The notes under the pieces are model-generated. The model was not told the DNA's origin. It saw nothing but the letters and a program-made list of their open reading frames with translations, and did not search any database. The translations under genes were made by a program, and so were the position numbers. This document shows positions 17,020 to 24,833 of a DNA stretch of 34,706 nt, in pieces. This stretch comes from Candidatus Scalindua rubra (GTDB lineage Bacteria; Planctomycetota; Brocadiia; Brocadiales; Scalinduaceae): NCBI GenBank assembly GCA_001723765.1, contig MAYW01000035.1, positions 1 to 34,706 on the forward strand. Direction: 5' to 3'. Within the stretch, counting starts at the first letter, position 1; each line of letters opens with the position of its first letter.

Positions 17020-17058
17020 AAAAAAAGGAGAAGCAGGGATAATGCTCCCAGCCTCTCC
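17020..17058 (-). terminator. Intrinsic terminator or attenuator before the 506-aa gene
   Basis: On the minus strand a 13-position stem (GGAGAGGCTGGGA / TCCCTGCTTCTCC, one T-T mismatch, one G-T pair, 6-nt loop) is followed by seven T. The predicted start of transcription from the promoter at 17071-17100 is only a few bases before it, so most transcripts would end after about 45 nt. Confidence 0.7.
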
Positions 17059-17070
17059 TTTCACTCAAAC

Positions 17071-17100
17071 ATACTACCATACCCAAAACAATATTTTCAA
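17071..17100 (-). promoter_or_regulatory. Candidate promoter for the 506-aa gene leader
   Basis: TTGAAA (17095-17100) and TAGTAT (17071-17076) on the minus strand are 18 bp apart. Transcription would start near 17064, right before the terminator-like hairpin. Sequence match only. Confidence 0.4.
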
Positions 17101-17126
17101 GTTAATTATATGAAAATTTTTAGTCC

Positions 17127-17155
17127 TTGATAATCAGTAATACTTATTGTATTAT
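17127..17155 (+). promoter_or_regulatory. Sigma-70 promoter for the DUF5678/protease pair
   Basis: TTGATA and TATTAT are separated by exactly 17 bp, 39 bases before the ATG at 17194. A 15-bp motif repeated at 24834-24848 (TAATACTTATTGTAT, with ATAC/GTAT dyad) overlaps the -10 box, so the promoter may be under a repressor. Confidence 0.65.
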
Positions 17156-17193
17156 GTCGATGTTTATTAAAGTTCAAAAAAGGAAGGTAGATA

Positions 17194-17403
17194 ATGGAAA
17201 CGAATGTCTTAATAAAGGAAAGTGAGAAATATGGAGGACAATATGTAGCGACAAGGTCTTTTGTTGATAAAGATGTGGTAAGCCATGGGAATGATCCTGT
17301 GAAGGTGTTTAATGAAGCAAAAGATAAGGGTGTAAAGGAGCCAGTGGTCTTTTATGTTCCTAAGAAAGATGTAGTCCAAATATACAAAAATGCCCTTAGA
17401 TAA
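17194..17403 (+). CDS. DUF5678 small protein
   Basis: 69 residues with the DUF5678 pattern: GGQYVATRSFVDKDVVSHGN, then FNEAKDKGVKEPVVFYVP. The family is small, of unknown function, and is often encoded next to a retropepsin-like protease, as here: the protease gene starts 14 bases before this stop. GGAAGG lies upstream of the ATG, and a strong promoter is at 17127-17155. The tight pairing suggests it is a partner, substrate or inhibitor of the protease. Confidence 0.8.
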   Translation: METNVLIKESEKYGGQYVATRSFVDKDVVSHGNDPVKVFNEAKDKGVKEPVVFYVPKKDVVQIYKNALR

Positions 17404-17824
17404 CTGTCCATTTACATGCTTCAATAATATTGTCTATCGGCCTGTCCTTTCAGTAAGGATAATCAATCCTCATACCAAGAAAAGCTTTAAAACCTATGGT
17501 ATTATAGATACTGGCGCAGATGAATGTGCAATTCCTGCTGCCTATGCTTCTTTGTTAGGCCATAATCTTCAAGATGGTGAAACCAGGACAATTAGTACCG
17601 GCAACGGTGAAACTATAGCCTATGTCCATACAACCAAATTTGAGATTTACCATCCTGTGTCTGAAAAACTTCTATATACCATTGATGATACACCTATAGA
17701 TTTCATGCCAAATCTTTCTGTTGTTTTGTTGGGAGTTAACAGCTTCTTAAGCAGATTTATTTTAAAAATAGATTATCCTGATAAATCATTTTCGATAAAG
17801 TATCCTCAAAACAATAGCGTATAA
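17390..17824 (+). CDS. Retropepsin-like aspartic protease
   Basis: 144 residues with one catalytic motif, IIDTGADECAIP (Asp about residue 40), a flap-like region (TISTGNGETIAYVHTTKF) and a late hydrophobic-Gly element (LSVVLLGVNSFLSRF), the arrangement of single-domain retropepsins that act as dimers. It overlaps the DUF5678 gene. No membrane segment or signal peptide, so it should be cytoplasmic. Possible roles include processing of an element protein or a toxin-antitoxin-like pair; no substrate is evident. Confidence 0.82.
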   Translation: MPLDNCPFTCFNNIVYRPVLSVRIINPHTKKSFKTYGIIDTGADECAIPAAYASLLGHNLQDGETRTISTGNGETIAYVHTTKFEIYHPVSEKLLYTIDDTPIDFMPNLSVVLLGVNSFLSRFILKIDYPDKSFSIKYPQNNSV

Positions 17825-18010
17825 AAGAAATGTTACACCACGTGTTGAATATGACATGATAGAGCTTTCTATAGCAGTGTGAATACTACAAGAGACTATA
17901 GTTTTAAACAAAGCTGGTGTTAATTATCTAGTTGAGTCCAAAAAAGATTACGATACTATTCGTATTTGTCAAATAAAAAATACGAGACTTTTCGTAAAGA
18001 AGATGAAATC

Positions 18011-18099
18011 GTGGGGCAAAATGTCCCACTTGAAAGAACTTCTGAAAAGCCAGAGAAATTCTACAACGTTGATGAAAAGACCATCCGCCGTGACGAGAA
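18011..18099 (+). pseudogene. Inverted fragment of the ParB-like gene
   Basis: These 89 bases match the minus strand of 22347-22435 with three mismatches and encode the same peptide (VGQNVPLERTSEK, NVDEKTIRRDE). No start signal or remaining gene surrounds it; the frame continues into the antisense of the NALKHGL gene. It is a displaced piece left by a rearrangement. It also contains a GTGGG/CCCAC hairpin at its left end. Confidence 0.7.
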
Positions 18100-18112
18100 A
18101 TATGCAGATGAT

Positions 18113-18550
18113 TTATTTCTCTTTACTCTGATTACGCATATCTGCAAGCAAACGAATATTTATGCATATCGAATTCAAGGCATGAGTCTCATATCGTGTA
18201 AGCTTCTCCATATAATCTTCACTAAATATTTGTTGCCATTTAATCCCATAATCCAAATCAGTATTGCCATCTACAATCGCCCTATCAATCTTACGACAAC
18301 GTCTTATTCTCCAGAAAGCAAAAATGATTCGATCCACTAATTCAGCCTCGAAGCCGTCACGTGGACAAAAATTATCTCTGATTTCATCAGCAAATTCATT
18401 AAATTCATTTTCCGTCTCGCCGCGTATAATTATTTGATTTGCCCGGAGTCCGTGTTTTAAGGCATTAAACCTGGTTTTTGACGTGTCCTTTGGCCCTGTG
18501 CTGTGCTTAGCATTTTCCCTGTTAGCTGTTAATTGTTTGTGTGAAATCAT
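18113..18550 (-). CDS. NALKHGL-family protein of unknown function
   Basis: About 145 residues with the widespread N-terminal signature ANRENAKHSTGPKDTSKTRF and NALKHGLRANQ, then a helical region rich in Arg and Glu (RIIFAFWRIRRCRKIDRAI). Proteins of this family are common in planctomycetes and proteobacteria, often in many copies near mobile DNA; no function is established. The second ATG (18550), eight bases after AGAGGG, is the likelier start. Confidence 0.65.
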   Translation of the reverse strand: MISHKQLTANRENAKHSTGPKDTSKTRFNALKHGLRANQIIIRGETENEFNEFADEIRDNFCPRDGFEAELVDRIIFAFWRIRRCRKIDRAIVDGNTDLDYGIKWQQIFSEDYMEKLTRYETHALNSICINIRLLADMRNQSKEK

Positions 18551-18587
18551 TACCATTCCCTCTCTTATTATTTATTCTGATAAGAAA

Positions 18588-21286
18588 TTAGCTATTATGG
18601 TTTTTCATACCGGGATTATGGGAGCCAAATAGATTTTTGTAACCAAACAAAACAGAAGACAGCCCTCCCGTCATTGCACTTGTAACCTTTTCCAATTGTA
18701 TTGTATTTCTTTCCACTGCTCCAGCAAGTCCTTCGTTTTTATTGCCAATAGCCAGCGTGAGATCTTTCATAACTTCAGTAGGCTCTGTACCAGGATCTTT
18801 GTAGCCAATTGTCTCTGTCTGGATATCTTTGATCCAGTCGGAGGCTTGTAGCTGACTATTAATGTCAGTTGGTGGAGTGCGGAATCCACCGGTGTTTTTT
18901 GCGGCAAAAGGTTGTTAAGTAAACCAGTTGCCGGGCTAATCATAGTTGTTAGAAGTGATGACATGGAATCGTCATCTTGCATAGAAACACTACTAAACGG
19001 CGTTCGGGAGTGCTCTTTAAGTAAGTGGCTGCCAGCTTGGACAGATGCTAACAACTCTTGCAACTCTTCCTCACTGCTTCCCTTTAAAATATCGTAAAAT
19101 CCCGTTTCTTCCTTTGAAAGCCCGGAAGGTTCTTGTTTTATTGATGCTGTGATTGCTTTTGTAAGCTGTCCTGGTTTCAAATGTGCGCCTTTGTTGATAA
19201 GTTTTTCTCCTGGACTCTTCATGAAATATGCCAGTAATCCACCCATTGGAGTATATCCCAGAGCTCCAGCATCCATGCGGTTGTACCATCTTGCGCCAAA
19301 ATCCTCTATGCCTTCCTCCATCTCACGCATTAATGCGGGAGGCGTCGCCCCTTCTTCTGTTGCAAGTTGAACACGCATATCTTGAATTCTTTTTTGGAAA
19401 GCGCCTGATCCTAGTAATTTATCAGACAACTCTGGCATATCCATTTTAGAGGGATATCGTGTAACGGTTTTCCCGCGCATTTTATAGTATACAGTGTCCA
19501 TTAATTCCTTGATGTCTTGCTTGGCATCACCCACCAAGTCTACCACATAATTTTCAGGTATTCCCAGATCAGAACGAAGCCTGCCCAGCCCTTCCTTCAC
19601 TCTCGATATCAACCCGCCTTTTCCCATCTCTTGTTCCAACCACACCTGGCTACCGGCCCTGGCTCTATCTCTAAGCATCTGTGGCAGTGCGTGCCTGCCT
19701 TGCAACATTTTCCATGCTTCTTCAGGTGTGCCTGTTAATAAATCAGCAATTTGTATGTCAGTCGCCCTTGAAAACCGATCAGAATGACGCATTTCATAGA
19801 ATATTTTTTGTCGTAGAAAATCTAATTCCTTTGCCGGAATCTTTTCAATTAATTTTGGTGTCAAATATTTTGTCATATACCCTAATGTTTTATCTTCTAC
19901 CATACGATCTTTAGCCTCTTCAAAAACTTCCTCATAACCGATCTCATCATTTAAAAACTTATTCCACATATCTCTGTCAAGCTCGTAATCTCCTTCTGAG
20001 CCCTTCATAAATGCGGGCAAAATCTTTTTCATATACAATAACCTGGAAGTCCCCATCAGTTCTTGGGCATAAACATTTCCGAACCCTTCTGTCCCACCAT
20101 AAACCGACAATTCTGCCCTTGTCATAGCCCCAGACCTTAACACGCTTTCGCCTACCTGTGCGCCAAACCATCCAGCCTGCGCCCCATAAGCCTGTGAATA
20201 ACCAAATTGCGGGCCCATCTGTGCACCCATAGACGCAATTTGCATGGCGCCCTTAGCCGTTGTACCCAGCATACGTCCTACCACTGCCGCATGTTGGGCA
20301 AATGCCGGTTGTTGGGCAAGCGGCACGCCCCACTCTTGAAACGTAGCCATATCTCTGATAGCTTCTCTCACATCAGGCTCACGCAATACCATCATAAGCG
20401 ATTTAAGGTTTTTTGCTGCAACTTTCATCGTATCTGTAAATTGTTGTGAATCAGTAACGCCTCGAAACAGCCCTTCTTCACTACCATAAAGCATAATATC
20501 GGCAAAATCACCCATGCCAAGATTTAGGTCCCGGCCAGCACCCCTGAGCTCTCTGGTGATTTCACGTCTATGTGAACGGTTAAATCCGGGATGGAATAAG
20601 CCTTCATTAATACCTGCTCTGCTCGATACGTCACCAATAAGCCTGTCAAATTCCAGTCCTTGATTTATCTTCCCCATCAGATGTTCTAATGGATAAGCCG
20701 CCGCCGTATATCCTGTAATACCACCAGCCAGTGTTCCAAACATGCCTTTGCCAAACAATGGCTTTAACATCTTGGCGCCGAGGTAGCCCGCACCCATTTC
20801 AGCGCCTACACTTGCAACAGAGCCGCCAAGCAATGTAGTACGTTCAGCAAAATCCCTGGCCATCATCTGTTGATAATCCACGGCAGACATAAACGGAGAT
20901 CCGCCCATTCCAAATGCGCCCTTCATACTCTGAAAATATGTGGGATAACCAACATACCTACCGACTTCTGACATATCTGTAGCTTGATATGGAGAGCCAG
21001 AAGATACCGGAGAATAACCACCAGGGGTAAAGCCGCCCATTGCAGGAGATATTGGAGCGTAAACGCCGGGAGTGATGCCACCGCCAAAAACAGAGCTAAC
21101 CGTACTGCCTATACCCTGCATCCCGCTGACAACCCTCCCCAATACATCAGTAACCCGATGGAGCGCATTCTGGAAGATATCCATAGCGCCTTCAAGCTTG
21201 CTGGTGTCTACATCTACAGAATATGTAGCATCGCCTGGTATTCCATCAAAACTGCCGGACATATTTTGATCATAAAAATCTGCCAT
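18588..21286 (-). CDS. Long glycine-rich protein resembling a phage tape measure, frameshifted near its end
   Basis: As printed, the main frame from ATG 21286 ends at 18767. Near 18895-18900 a run of six A (minus strand) separates it from a second frame that carries on with TGGFRTPPTDINSQLQASDW and ends at 18588. One added A gives a protein of about 899 residues. The N-terminus (VDVDTSKLEGAMDIFQNALH) is like tape-measure proteins; Gly-rich hydrophobic stretches (GAEMGAGYLGAKMLKPLFG, GTLAGGITGYTAAAYP) alternate with charged helices. No peptidase or lysozyme domain. It could be a tail or internal virion protein, or another membrane-penetrating protein. It shares a promoter region with the preceding gene. 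Confidence 0.6.
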
Positions 21287-21315
21287 ATTATTCAAAAAAA
21301 GGTTTAAGAAATTCT

Positions 21316-21912
21316 TTATTCCTTGACTTCAGGATACTTGTGATAATGATAATCATACCTAATCGGCTTCTGGTCCAGTCTCTTACGACTATGTTCATAC
21401 ATTCCCCCACCTGCTCCGGCAACACCACCTATAAGGCCGCCTTGTAACAATCTGGCCACTAGCAACTTCTTCCTCAGTGCTTTTGGTAAGCGTGAAGCAA
21501 CGTTTGAAGCCATTCCTAAACCAGCACCAATAGCACCACCTCGCACAACAGAATCGAATACAGAATCACTTGCACTGTCCTTCGACAATCCAAGAATCTT
21601 ACCCTTCAATACTTCAGATGAATTCTTCTCTTTTCCTGTAACATTCTCACCTTTAAATGTGCCTTGTACAAATTCTCTTGCGCCACGGTTTAGAGCCTGT
21701 CCTGCAAGCCTGCTCTTTTCAGTGAAACGTTTATTATCCTTATCCCTGACCAGGGCAACACCCAAACCAGTGCCACCTAAAAAACCTGTACCCAACATCA
21801 AGCCTTCCCTTTTGGTTTTTGGGATGAAGTACGGAAAAATCCTCTTAAAAAGGGTTGGGTTGGCCTTCTTCACAATACAGTCTATGAATCCTTCCATCAC
21901 AATCGCATTCAT
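21316..21912 (-). CDS. Glycine-zipper membrane-associated protein
   Basis: 198 residues with two glycine-zipper regions: LMLGTGFLGGTGLGVALV near residue 40 and GGAIGAGLGMASNVASRL plus LLQGGLIGGVAGAGGGMY near the end. Such segments pack as helix pairs in membranes or virion-internal proteins. AGGAGG is seven bases before the ATG. It ends 29 bases before the start of the tape-measure-like gene and has its own promoter, so the pair is likely one functional unit. Family not recognised. Confidence 0.65.
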   Translation of the reverse strand: MNAIVMEGFIDCIVKKANPTLFKRIFPYFIPKTKREGLMLGTGFLGGTGLGVALVRDKDNKRFTEKSRLAGQALNRGAREFVQGTFKGENVTGKEKNSSEVLKGKILGLSKDSASDSVFDSVVRGGAIGAGLGMASNVASRLPKALRKKLLVARLLQGGLIGGVAGAGGGMYEHSRKRLDQKPIRYDYHYHKYPEVKE

Positions 21913-21959
21913 GAATCTTCCTCCTGTTAAGTTTTCAAAATTTAATGTCCCTATTATTT

Positions 21960-22005
21960 AGTTTAGTTGAAATGGCTTCGTTTGTCAAAATGGCTTTGTT
22001 TGGCA
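21960..22005 (-). promoter_or_regulatory. Promoter overlapped by two 18-bp tandem repeats
   Basis: On the minus strand TTGACA (21983-21988) and TAAACT (21960-21965) are 17 bp apart, 48 bases before the glycine-zipper gene. The plus strand shows AAATGGCTTCGTTTGTCA (21970-21987) followed directly by AAATGGCTTTGTTTGGCA (21988-22005), so the repeats cover the -35 box and spacer. A regulator site is likely. Confidence 0.55.
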
Positions 22006-22016
22006 ATTTAGGGTTT

Positions 22017-22549
22017 TCAAATCTTCAACGCTTCTTCTTTTACTTCTTCCACAATATATTGTTTTTTGGTGATGTTTTCTGGTAATGTTTTCTCACTGCC
22101 ACCGATAGTTCTCACAAAGGAACTATCGGTGGTTCTTATAGGTTTAGTTTTAGTTTGCTTTGGTACGTGAGTTCCTTCAATGGAACCCACGTATTTCGGC
22201 CCACCTGTGGAAGTTAAGGTATTTCCTGCAATTGGTGGGATTGCTTTTTGGTGATGTTTTCTGGCAAGGTTTTAATTTTCTTTGGTACGTAGGTTCCTTC
22301 AATGGAACCTACGTATTTCGGCTTTATGCCTTCCAACATCTCCCCCTTCTCGTCACGGCGGATGGTCTTTTCATCAACATTGTAGAATTTCTCTAGCTTT
22401 TCAGACGTTCTTTCAAGTGGGACATTTTGCCCCACTTGATCGTCCTTTTCACTCTTTCTATCACCACCCCAGTTTTCGCCTTTATTCTCTTTATATTTCT
22501 TCCCTCTCATATACGCTTCCGCATCGGGCGTGAATTGCCGCCTGTTCAC
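22017..22549 (-). CDS. ParB-like C-terminal/HTH protein with palindrome-coded inserts, one frameshift
   Basis: Starts at GTG 22549 with the motif seen in phage and plasmid ParB-like proteins: NRRQFTPDAEAYMRGKKY, GGDRKS, then SEKLEKFYNVDEKTIRRDE, a helix-turn-helix. The usual ParB N-terminal domain is missing. As printed it stops at 22214; adding one A to the five-A run (22245-22249) continues the frame to TGA at 22017, about 177 residues. The extended tail repeats KYVGSIEGT and TLPENITKK twice, encoded by palindromes listed separately. Likely DNA-binding; whether it partitions anything is unknown. Confidence 0.55.
22099..22132. repeat. Palindrome, 13-bp perfect arms
   Basis: CCACCGATAGTTC and GAACTATCGGTGG pair exactly around an 8-nt loop. 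On the minus strand it codes in frame for part of TTDSSFVRTIGG in the ParB-like protein. It looks like an inserted repeat kept in frame. Confidence 0.8.
22164..22193. repeat. Palindrome of the TACGTR-GGTTCC type, copy 1
   Basis: TACGTGAGTTCC and GGAACCCACGTA (one mismatch) surround loop TTCAAT. Minus-strand translation gives YVGSIEGTHV. The same loop and near-identical arms occur at 22286-22315. Confidence 0.8.
22286..22315. repeat. Palindrome of the TACGTR-GGTTCC type, copy 2
   Basis: TACGTAGGTTCC and GGAACCTACGTA form a perfect 12-bp stem with loop TTCAAT. Minus-strand translation gives YVGSIEGTYV. With the copy at 22164-22193 it marks a tandem duplication of about 120 bp. Confidence 0.85.
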
Positions 22550-22677
22550 CGGCCTGTTTTGGTAGGTTCATTAAAACCATACCACTAACCGTCAATTTAC
22601 CCACTTTTCCTGTAATAATACAATTGAAAGGGAAATGTATCTTTTTGAAAACCTTATTAGAAAAGGGGGTGATTAAA

Positions 22678-22851
22678 GTGGCATATGCAAGGTATGCATG
22701 GGTAGGCAATCGAATTGATGATGAAGATATGGCAAGACTGTATTACCACAAACAAGAAACCAAAAAGCCTATTACCATGCAAGTTCAAGAAGCAGTGAAA
22801 TTATATCTTAAAGAAATCGAGGAAAGGAAAGGAGATGATAACAATGCGTAA
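22678..22851 (+). CDS. Small ribbon-helix-helix-like protein
   Basis: About 57 residues from GTG 22678, which has AAGGGGGTGAT directly upstream; an ATG at 22624 has no binding site. The second half (KPITMQVQEAVKLYLKEIEE) resembles the C-terminal helices of ribbon-helix-helix regulators. It opens a rightward group of four overlapping genes, so it may regulate them. Assignment is tentative. Confidence 0.5.
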   Translation: MAYARYAWVGNRIDDEDMARLYYHKQETKKPITMQVQEAVKLYLKEIEERKGDDNNA

Positions 22852-23017
22852 ACGTGGATTGGTTCATTCAGACTTCATGGATTATGAAATGGCTATGATA
22901 CCACGTGATGAGTATGAAAAGTGGCTAGATGACGACTGTAGCGTGCCTGATGAGGATTATGAAAGATGGTTAGAAGATATGCATAAGAAACTCAAGACAG
23001 AAAGGAGTTCTCTATGA
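22844..23017 (+). CDS. Small acidic protein
   Basis: 57 residues from ATG 22844 (AAAGGAG nine bases before), with a repeated Asp/Trp pattern: RDEYEKWLDDDCSVPDEDYE and RWLEDM. The two EYEKWLDD/DYERWLED units suggest an internal duplication. It overlaps its neighbours by 8 and 4 bases. Small acidic proteins on phage-like elements are sometimes inhibitors of host enzymes, but nothing here shows a target. Confidence 0.5.
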   Translation: MRKRGLVHSDFMDYEMAMIPRDEYEKWLDDDCSVPDEDYERWLEDMHKKLKTERSSL

Positions 23018-23226
23018 AATTAAAACTACATTCAAATGAACCAGAGACTCAGAATTGTATCTTATGCGACTCACACATTGAAGGAACCTGCTTAAAGATA
23101 CAGACATCTAAAAGGGAATACTGTCTACACCCAAGTTGTGTCGTTACCGGGATCGCCATGGCCGTTAACGGCATTAGTATATTGATATCATGGTTCAGAA
23201 ATAGAAAGGAGACTCAAGATGGATAA
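23014..23226 (+). CDS. Small zinc-binding protein
   Basis: 70 residues. CILCDSHIEGTC and YCLHPSC supply C-x2-C and C-x2-H-x2-C-type ligands for one zinc, followed by a hydrophobic C-terminal segment (GIAMAVNGISILISWF). It overlaps the previous gene by 4 bases and the next by 8. A similar Cys motif occurs in the 24322-24534 protein. No family recognised. Confidence 0.55.
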   Translation: MKLKLHSNEPETQNCILCDSHIEGTCLKIQTSKREYCLHPSCVVTGIAMAVNGISILISWFRNRKETQDG

Positions 23227-23947
23227 TACAAATCGTTTGCCAGATGTTATGTCGCAAGATACAAGCAGTCTTGCAGATATTGTAAAGAAAGATGATTTTG
23301 TGGTTATTAACAATCGTGTTGAGATTAAACGAGACTTAGCCTTAAAGCTGTTTGCTCTTAGTAAACTCTCTTACAATGTCGAGTTATTACCGGCCAGGCT
23401 TATTGGTGAAGACATGGTTTATTATACGAAGGCTAAAGTATTTCTGGACTCTACAAGGGTTATAGAATCCCTCGGTAGTTGCTCAACTAAGGAAATTGAT
23501 TGTAAAAACGGTAGAGAACATCATGACGCAATAGCAAGGGCTGAAACAAGAGCGTTCAAGAGAGTGCTTGAGGCTGCGGTAGGATTGCCATTTATTAACC
23601 AGATCATTGAAAGGGTGTTTGGATATCAACCGTGTGGCAGTAATGGACGGAAGCCATACTCAAAAGGATTTAAGGCCAAATCAGGCAATGGTAATGGCAG
23701 GATAGAACCCGGCAGCTTTGTACGGAAGATATATGAAGCAAATACCATTACTCACATAAACACGCTCTTTGATGATAACCGTGACAGCTTCGATTCTTAC
23801 CCTGACAAGGTTAAAGATGCAGTGTTTGACGCAAAGAAAAGGAAGATTGCACAACTAAGAACTGGCAATGACTTCGTTGGTAACATTGATGACGGTATTG
23901 ACTTCGAAGAAGAACGAAGGGAAGCTGAGAGATTTGAAGAAGAATAA
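23219..23947 (+). CDS. Possible single-strand annealing/recombination protein
   Basis: 242 residues. The central region (about 60-135) has REHHDAIARAETRAFKRVLE then AVGLPFINQIIERVFG, a pattern seen in Rad52/Sak- and Erf-like annealing proteins of phages, where an A-E-T-R-A-x-x-R-x-L helix follows a beta sheet. The tail is acidic and probably disordered, like single-strand-binding protein tails. It is the last gene of the rightward group and is followed by a terminator. Identification rests on pattern only. Confidence 0.45.
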   Translation: MDNTNRLPDVMSQDTSSLADIVKKDDFVVINNRVEIKRDLALKLFALSKLSYNVELLPARLIGEDMVYYTKAKVFLDSTRVIESLGSCSTKEIDCKNGREHHDAIARAETRAFKRVLEAAVGLPFINQIIERVFGYQPCGSNGRKPYSKGFKAKSGNGNGRIEPGSFVRKIYEANTITHINTLFDDNRDSFDSYPDKVKDAVFDAKKRKIAQLRTGNDFVGNIDDGIDFEEERREAERFEEE

Positions 23948-23982
23948 TGAGAAGTTGAACGTCAAGGATGAGAATGTTGTGT

Positions 23983-24014
23983 AAAAAGGGATCGTTGTTG
24001 TGATCCCTTTTTTT
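23983..24014. terminator. Bidirectional intrinsic terminator
   Basis: AAAAAGGGATC and GATCCCTTTTTTT form an 11-bp stem around an 8-nt loop, with T-runs on both strands. It separates the rightward group from the convergent leftward genes. Confidence 0.85.
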
Positions 24015-24019
24015 AGGTA

Positions 24020-24319
24020 TTAGTTATTTTCTTGCTTTTTGGTTAAGATTTCCAGTATCTGATCCAATTTCTTCTCTGTGTCATGCCTTTTAACACCATG
24101 GAAGATCTTCAATGCTTCTGTAAATTGTTTTTTAGCTGCTGGTTCTAACCCTGCCATGTACTCTGTCGTAGCTTCATACATAATGCCCAACCATTCATCC
24201 AGGACACCCTTAAAGAATGCCCACATGCGCTCATCGTCTTTTTTTTCTATCATCTTCCCTATTTTCACCATTAATAACTTTACCATTGCCACCAGGATAA
24301 TTATTGCCTGAATGTCCAT
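24020..24319 (-). CDS. Small protein with N-terminal membrane helix
   Basis: About 99 residues. Residues 1-20 (MDIQAIIILVAMVKLLMVKI) are a membrane helix; the rest is soluble and helical. ATG 24319 and GTG 24322 are both possible, the latter overlapping the preceding stop. It lies directly behind the small zinc-protein gene. No family recognised. Confidence 0.5.
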   Translation of the reverse strand: MDIQAIIILVAMVKLLMVKIGKMIEKKDDERMWAFFKGVLDEWLGIMYEATTEYMAGLEPAAKKQFTEALKIFHGVKRHDTEKKLDQILEILTKKQENN

Positions 24320-24321
24320 CA

Positions 24322-24534
24322 CTATTGTTCTCTGGTTTCATTTTGATAAACTTTCCTTCTCTTATTGAAATTATTATTATAAGATCGCTTCAATTTTCTA
24401 TTTTTCATGTATCTGGTACTACCAGGGTAACAGCCTGCATGTCTTCGAAGCTGTTTACCTTTTGAGATTGGTAAGACCACCATACTTTCAGCCTTCAACT
24501 TTCTTTTACATACATAACATTTCATTTGACGCAC
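24322..24534 (-). CDS. Small basic zinc-finger-like protein
   Basis: 70 residues, starting MRQMKCYVCKRKL with C-x2-C, then RRHAGCYPGS giving His/Cys, and a very basic tail. It resembles small nucleic-acid-binding zinc proteins of phages. It shares the CxxC...H..C layout with the protein at 23014-23226. The 24535-24580 gap contains an AAAGTA/TACTTT dyad. Confidence 0.5.
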   Translation of the reverse strand: MRQMKCYVCKRKLKAESMVVLPISKGKQLRRHAGCYPGSTRYMKNRKLKRSYNNNFNKRRKVYQNETREQ

Positions 24535-24580
24535 CTTAAAAAAGTATATAGTTTTTGTACTTTAAACTTTTTTGAATGGC

Positions 24581-24784
24581 TCACAGTGGATTCTGTGGCC
24601 TTACAAAGCCATTTACTTGTTCCATCTCATAGAGTAGACCCTTCAATCTTTCAATAGTTTTGACGAACTGATGAATATCAGTGATTTTAATTTTACCTGT
24701 ATCCATGTCAGCTATTATTTGGCTCAAGGTTTCTATGTTGCGCCTATGATCTAATTCTGATCTTATTTCTGTAACAGTAGACAT
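24581..24784 (-). CDS. Small helical protein
   Basis: 67 residues (SELDHRRNIETLSQIIADMD, then IHQFVKTIERLKGLLYEMEQ), mostly helical. AAGGAG lies before the ATG. The 15-bp TAATACTTATTGTAT motif, shared with the 17.1-kb promoter, is 50 bases upstream. No family recognised. Confidence 0.5.
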   Translation of the reverse strand: MSTVTEIRSELDHRRNIETLSQIIADMDTGKIKITDIHQFVKTIERLKGLLYEMEQVNGFVRPQNPL

Positions 24785-24833
24785 TTCTTAACTCCTTTCT
24801 AAAAATTAATATTCTGTTTAATCCAAACCCAAT

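Noticed and set aside
17966-18340. 124-residue open frame
   Set aside because: Its first third is the inverted ParB-like fragment and the rest is antisense to the NALKHGL gene; it is not one protein.
18890-18905. Programmed -1 ribosomal frameshift in the tape-measure-like gene
   Set aside because: The A-run does not fit a tandem X-XXY-YYZ slip in the reading frame used, and the same defect occurs in other genes, so a base-count error is simpler.
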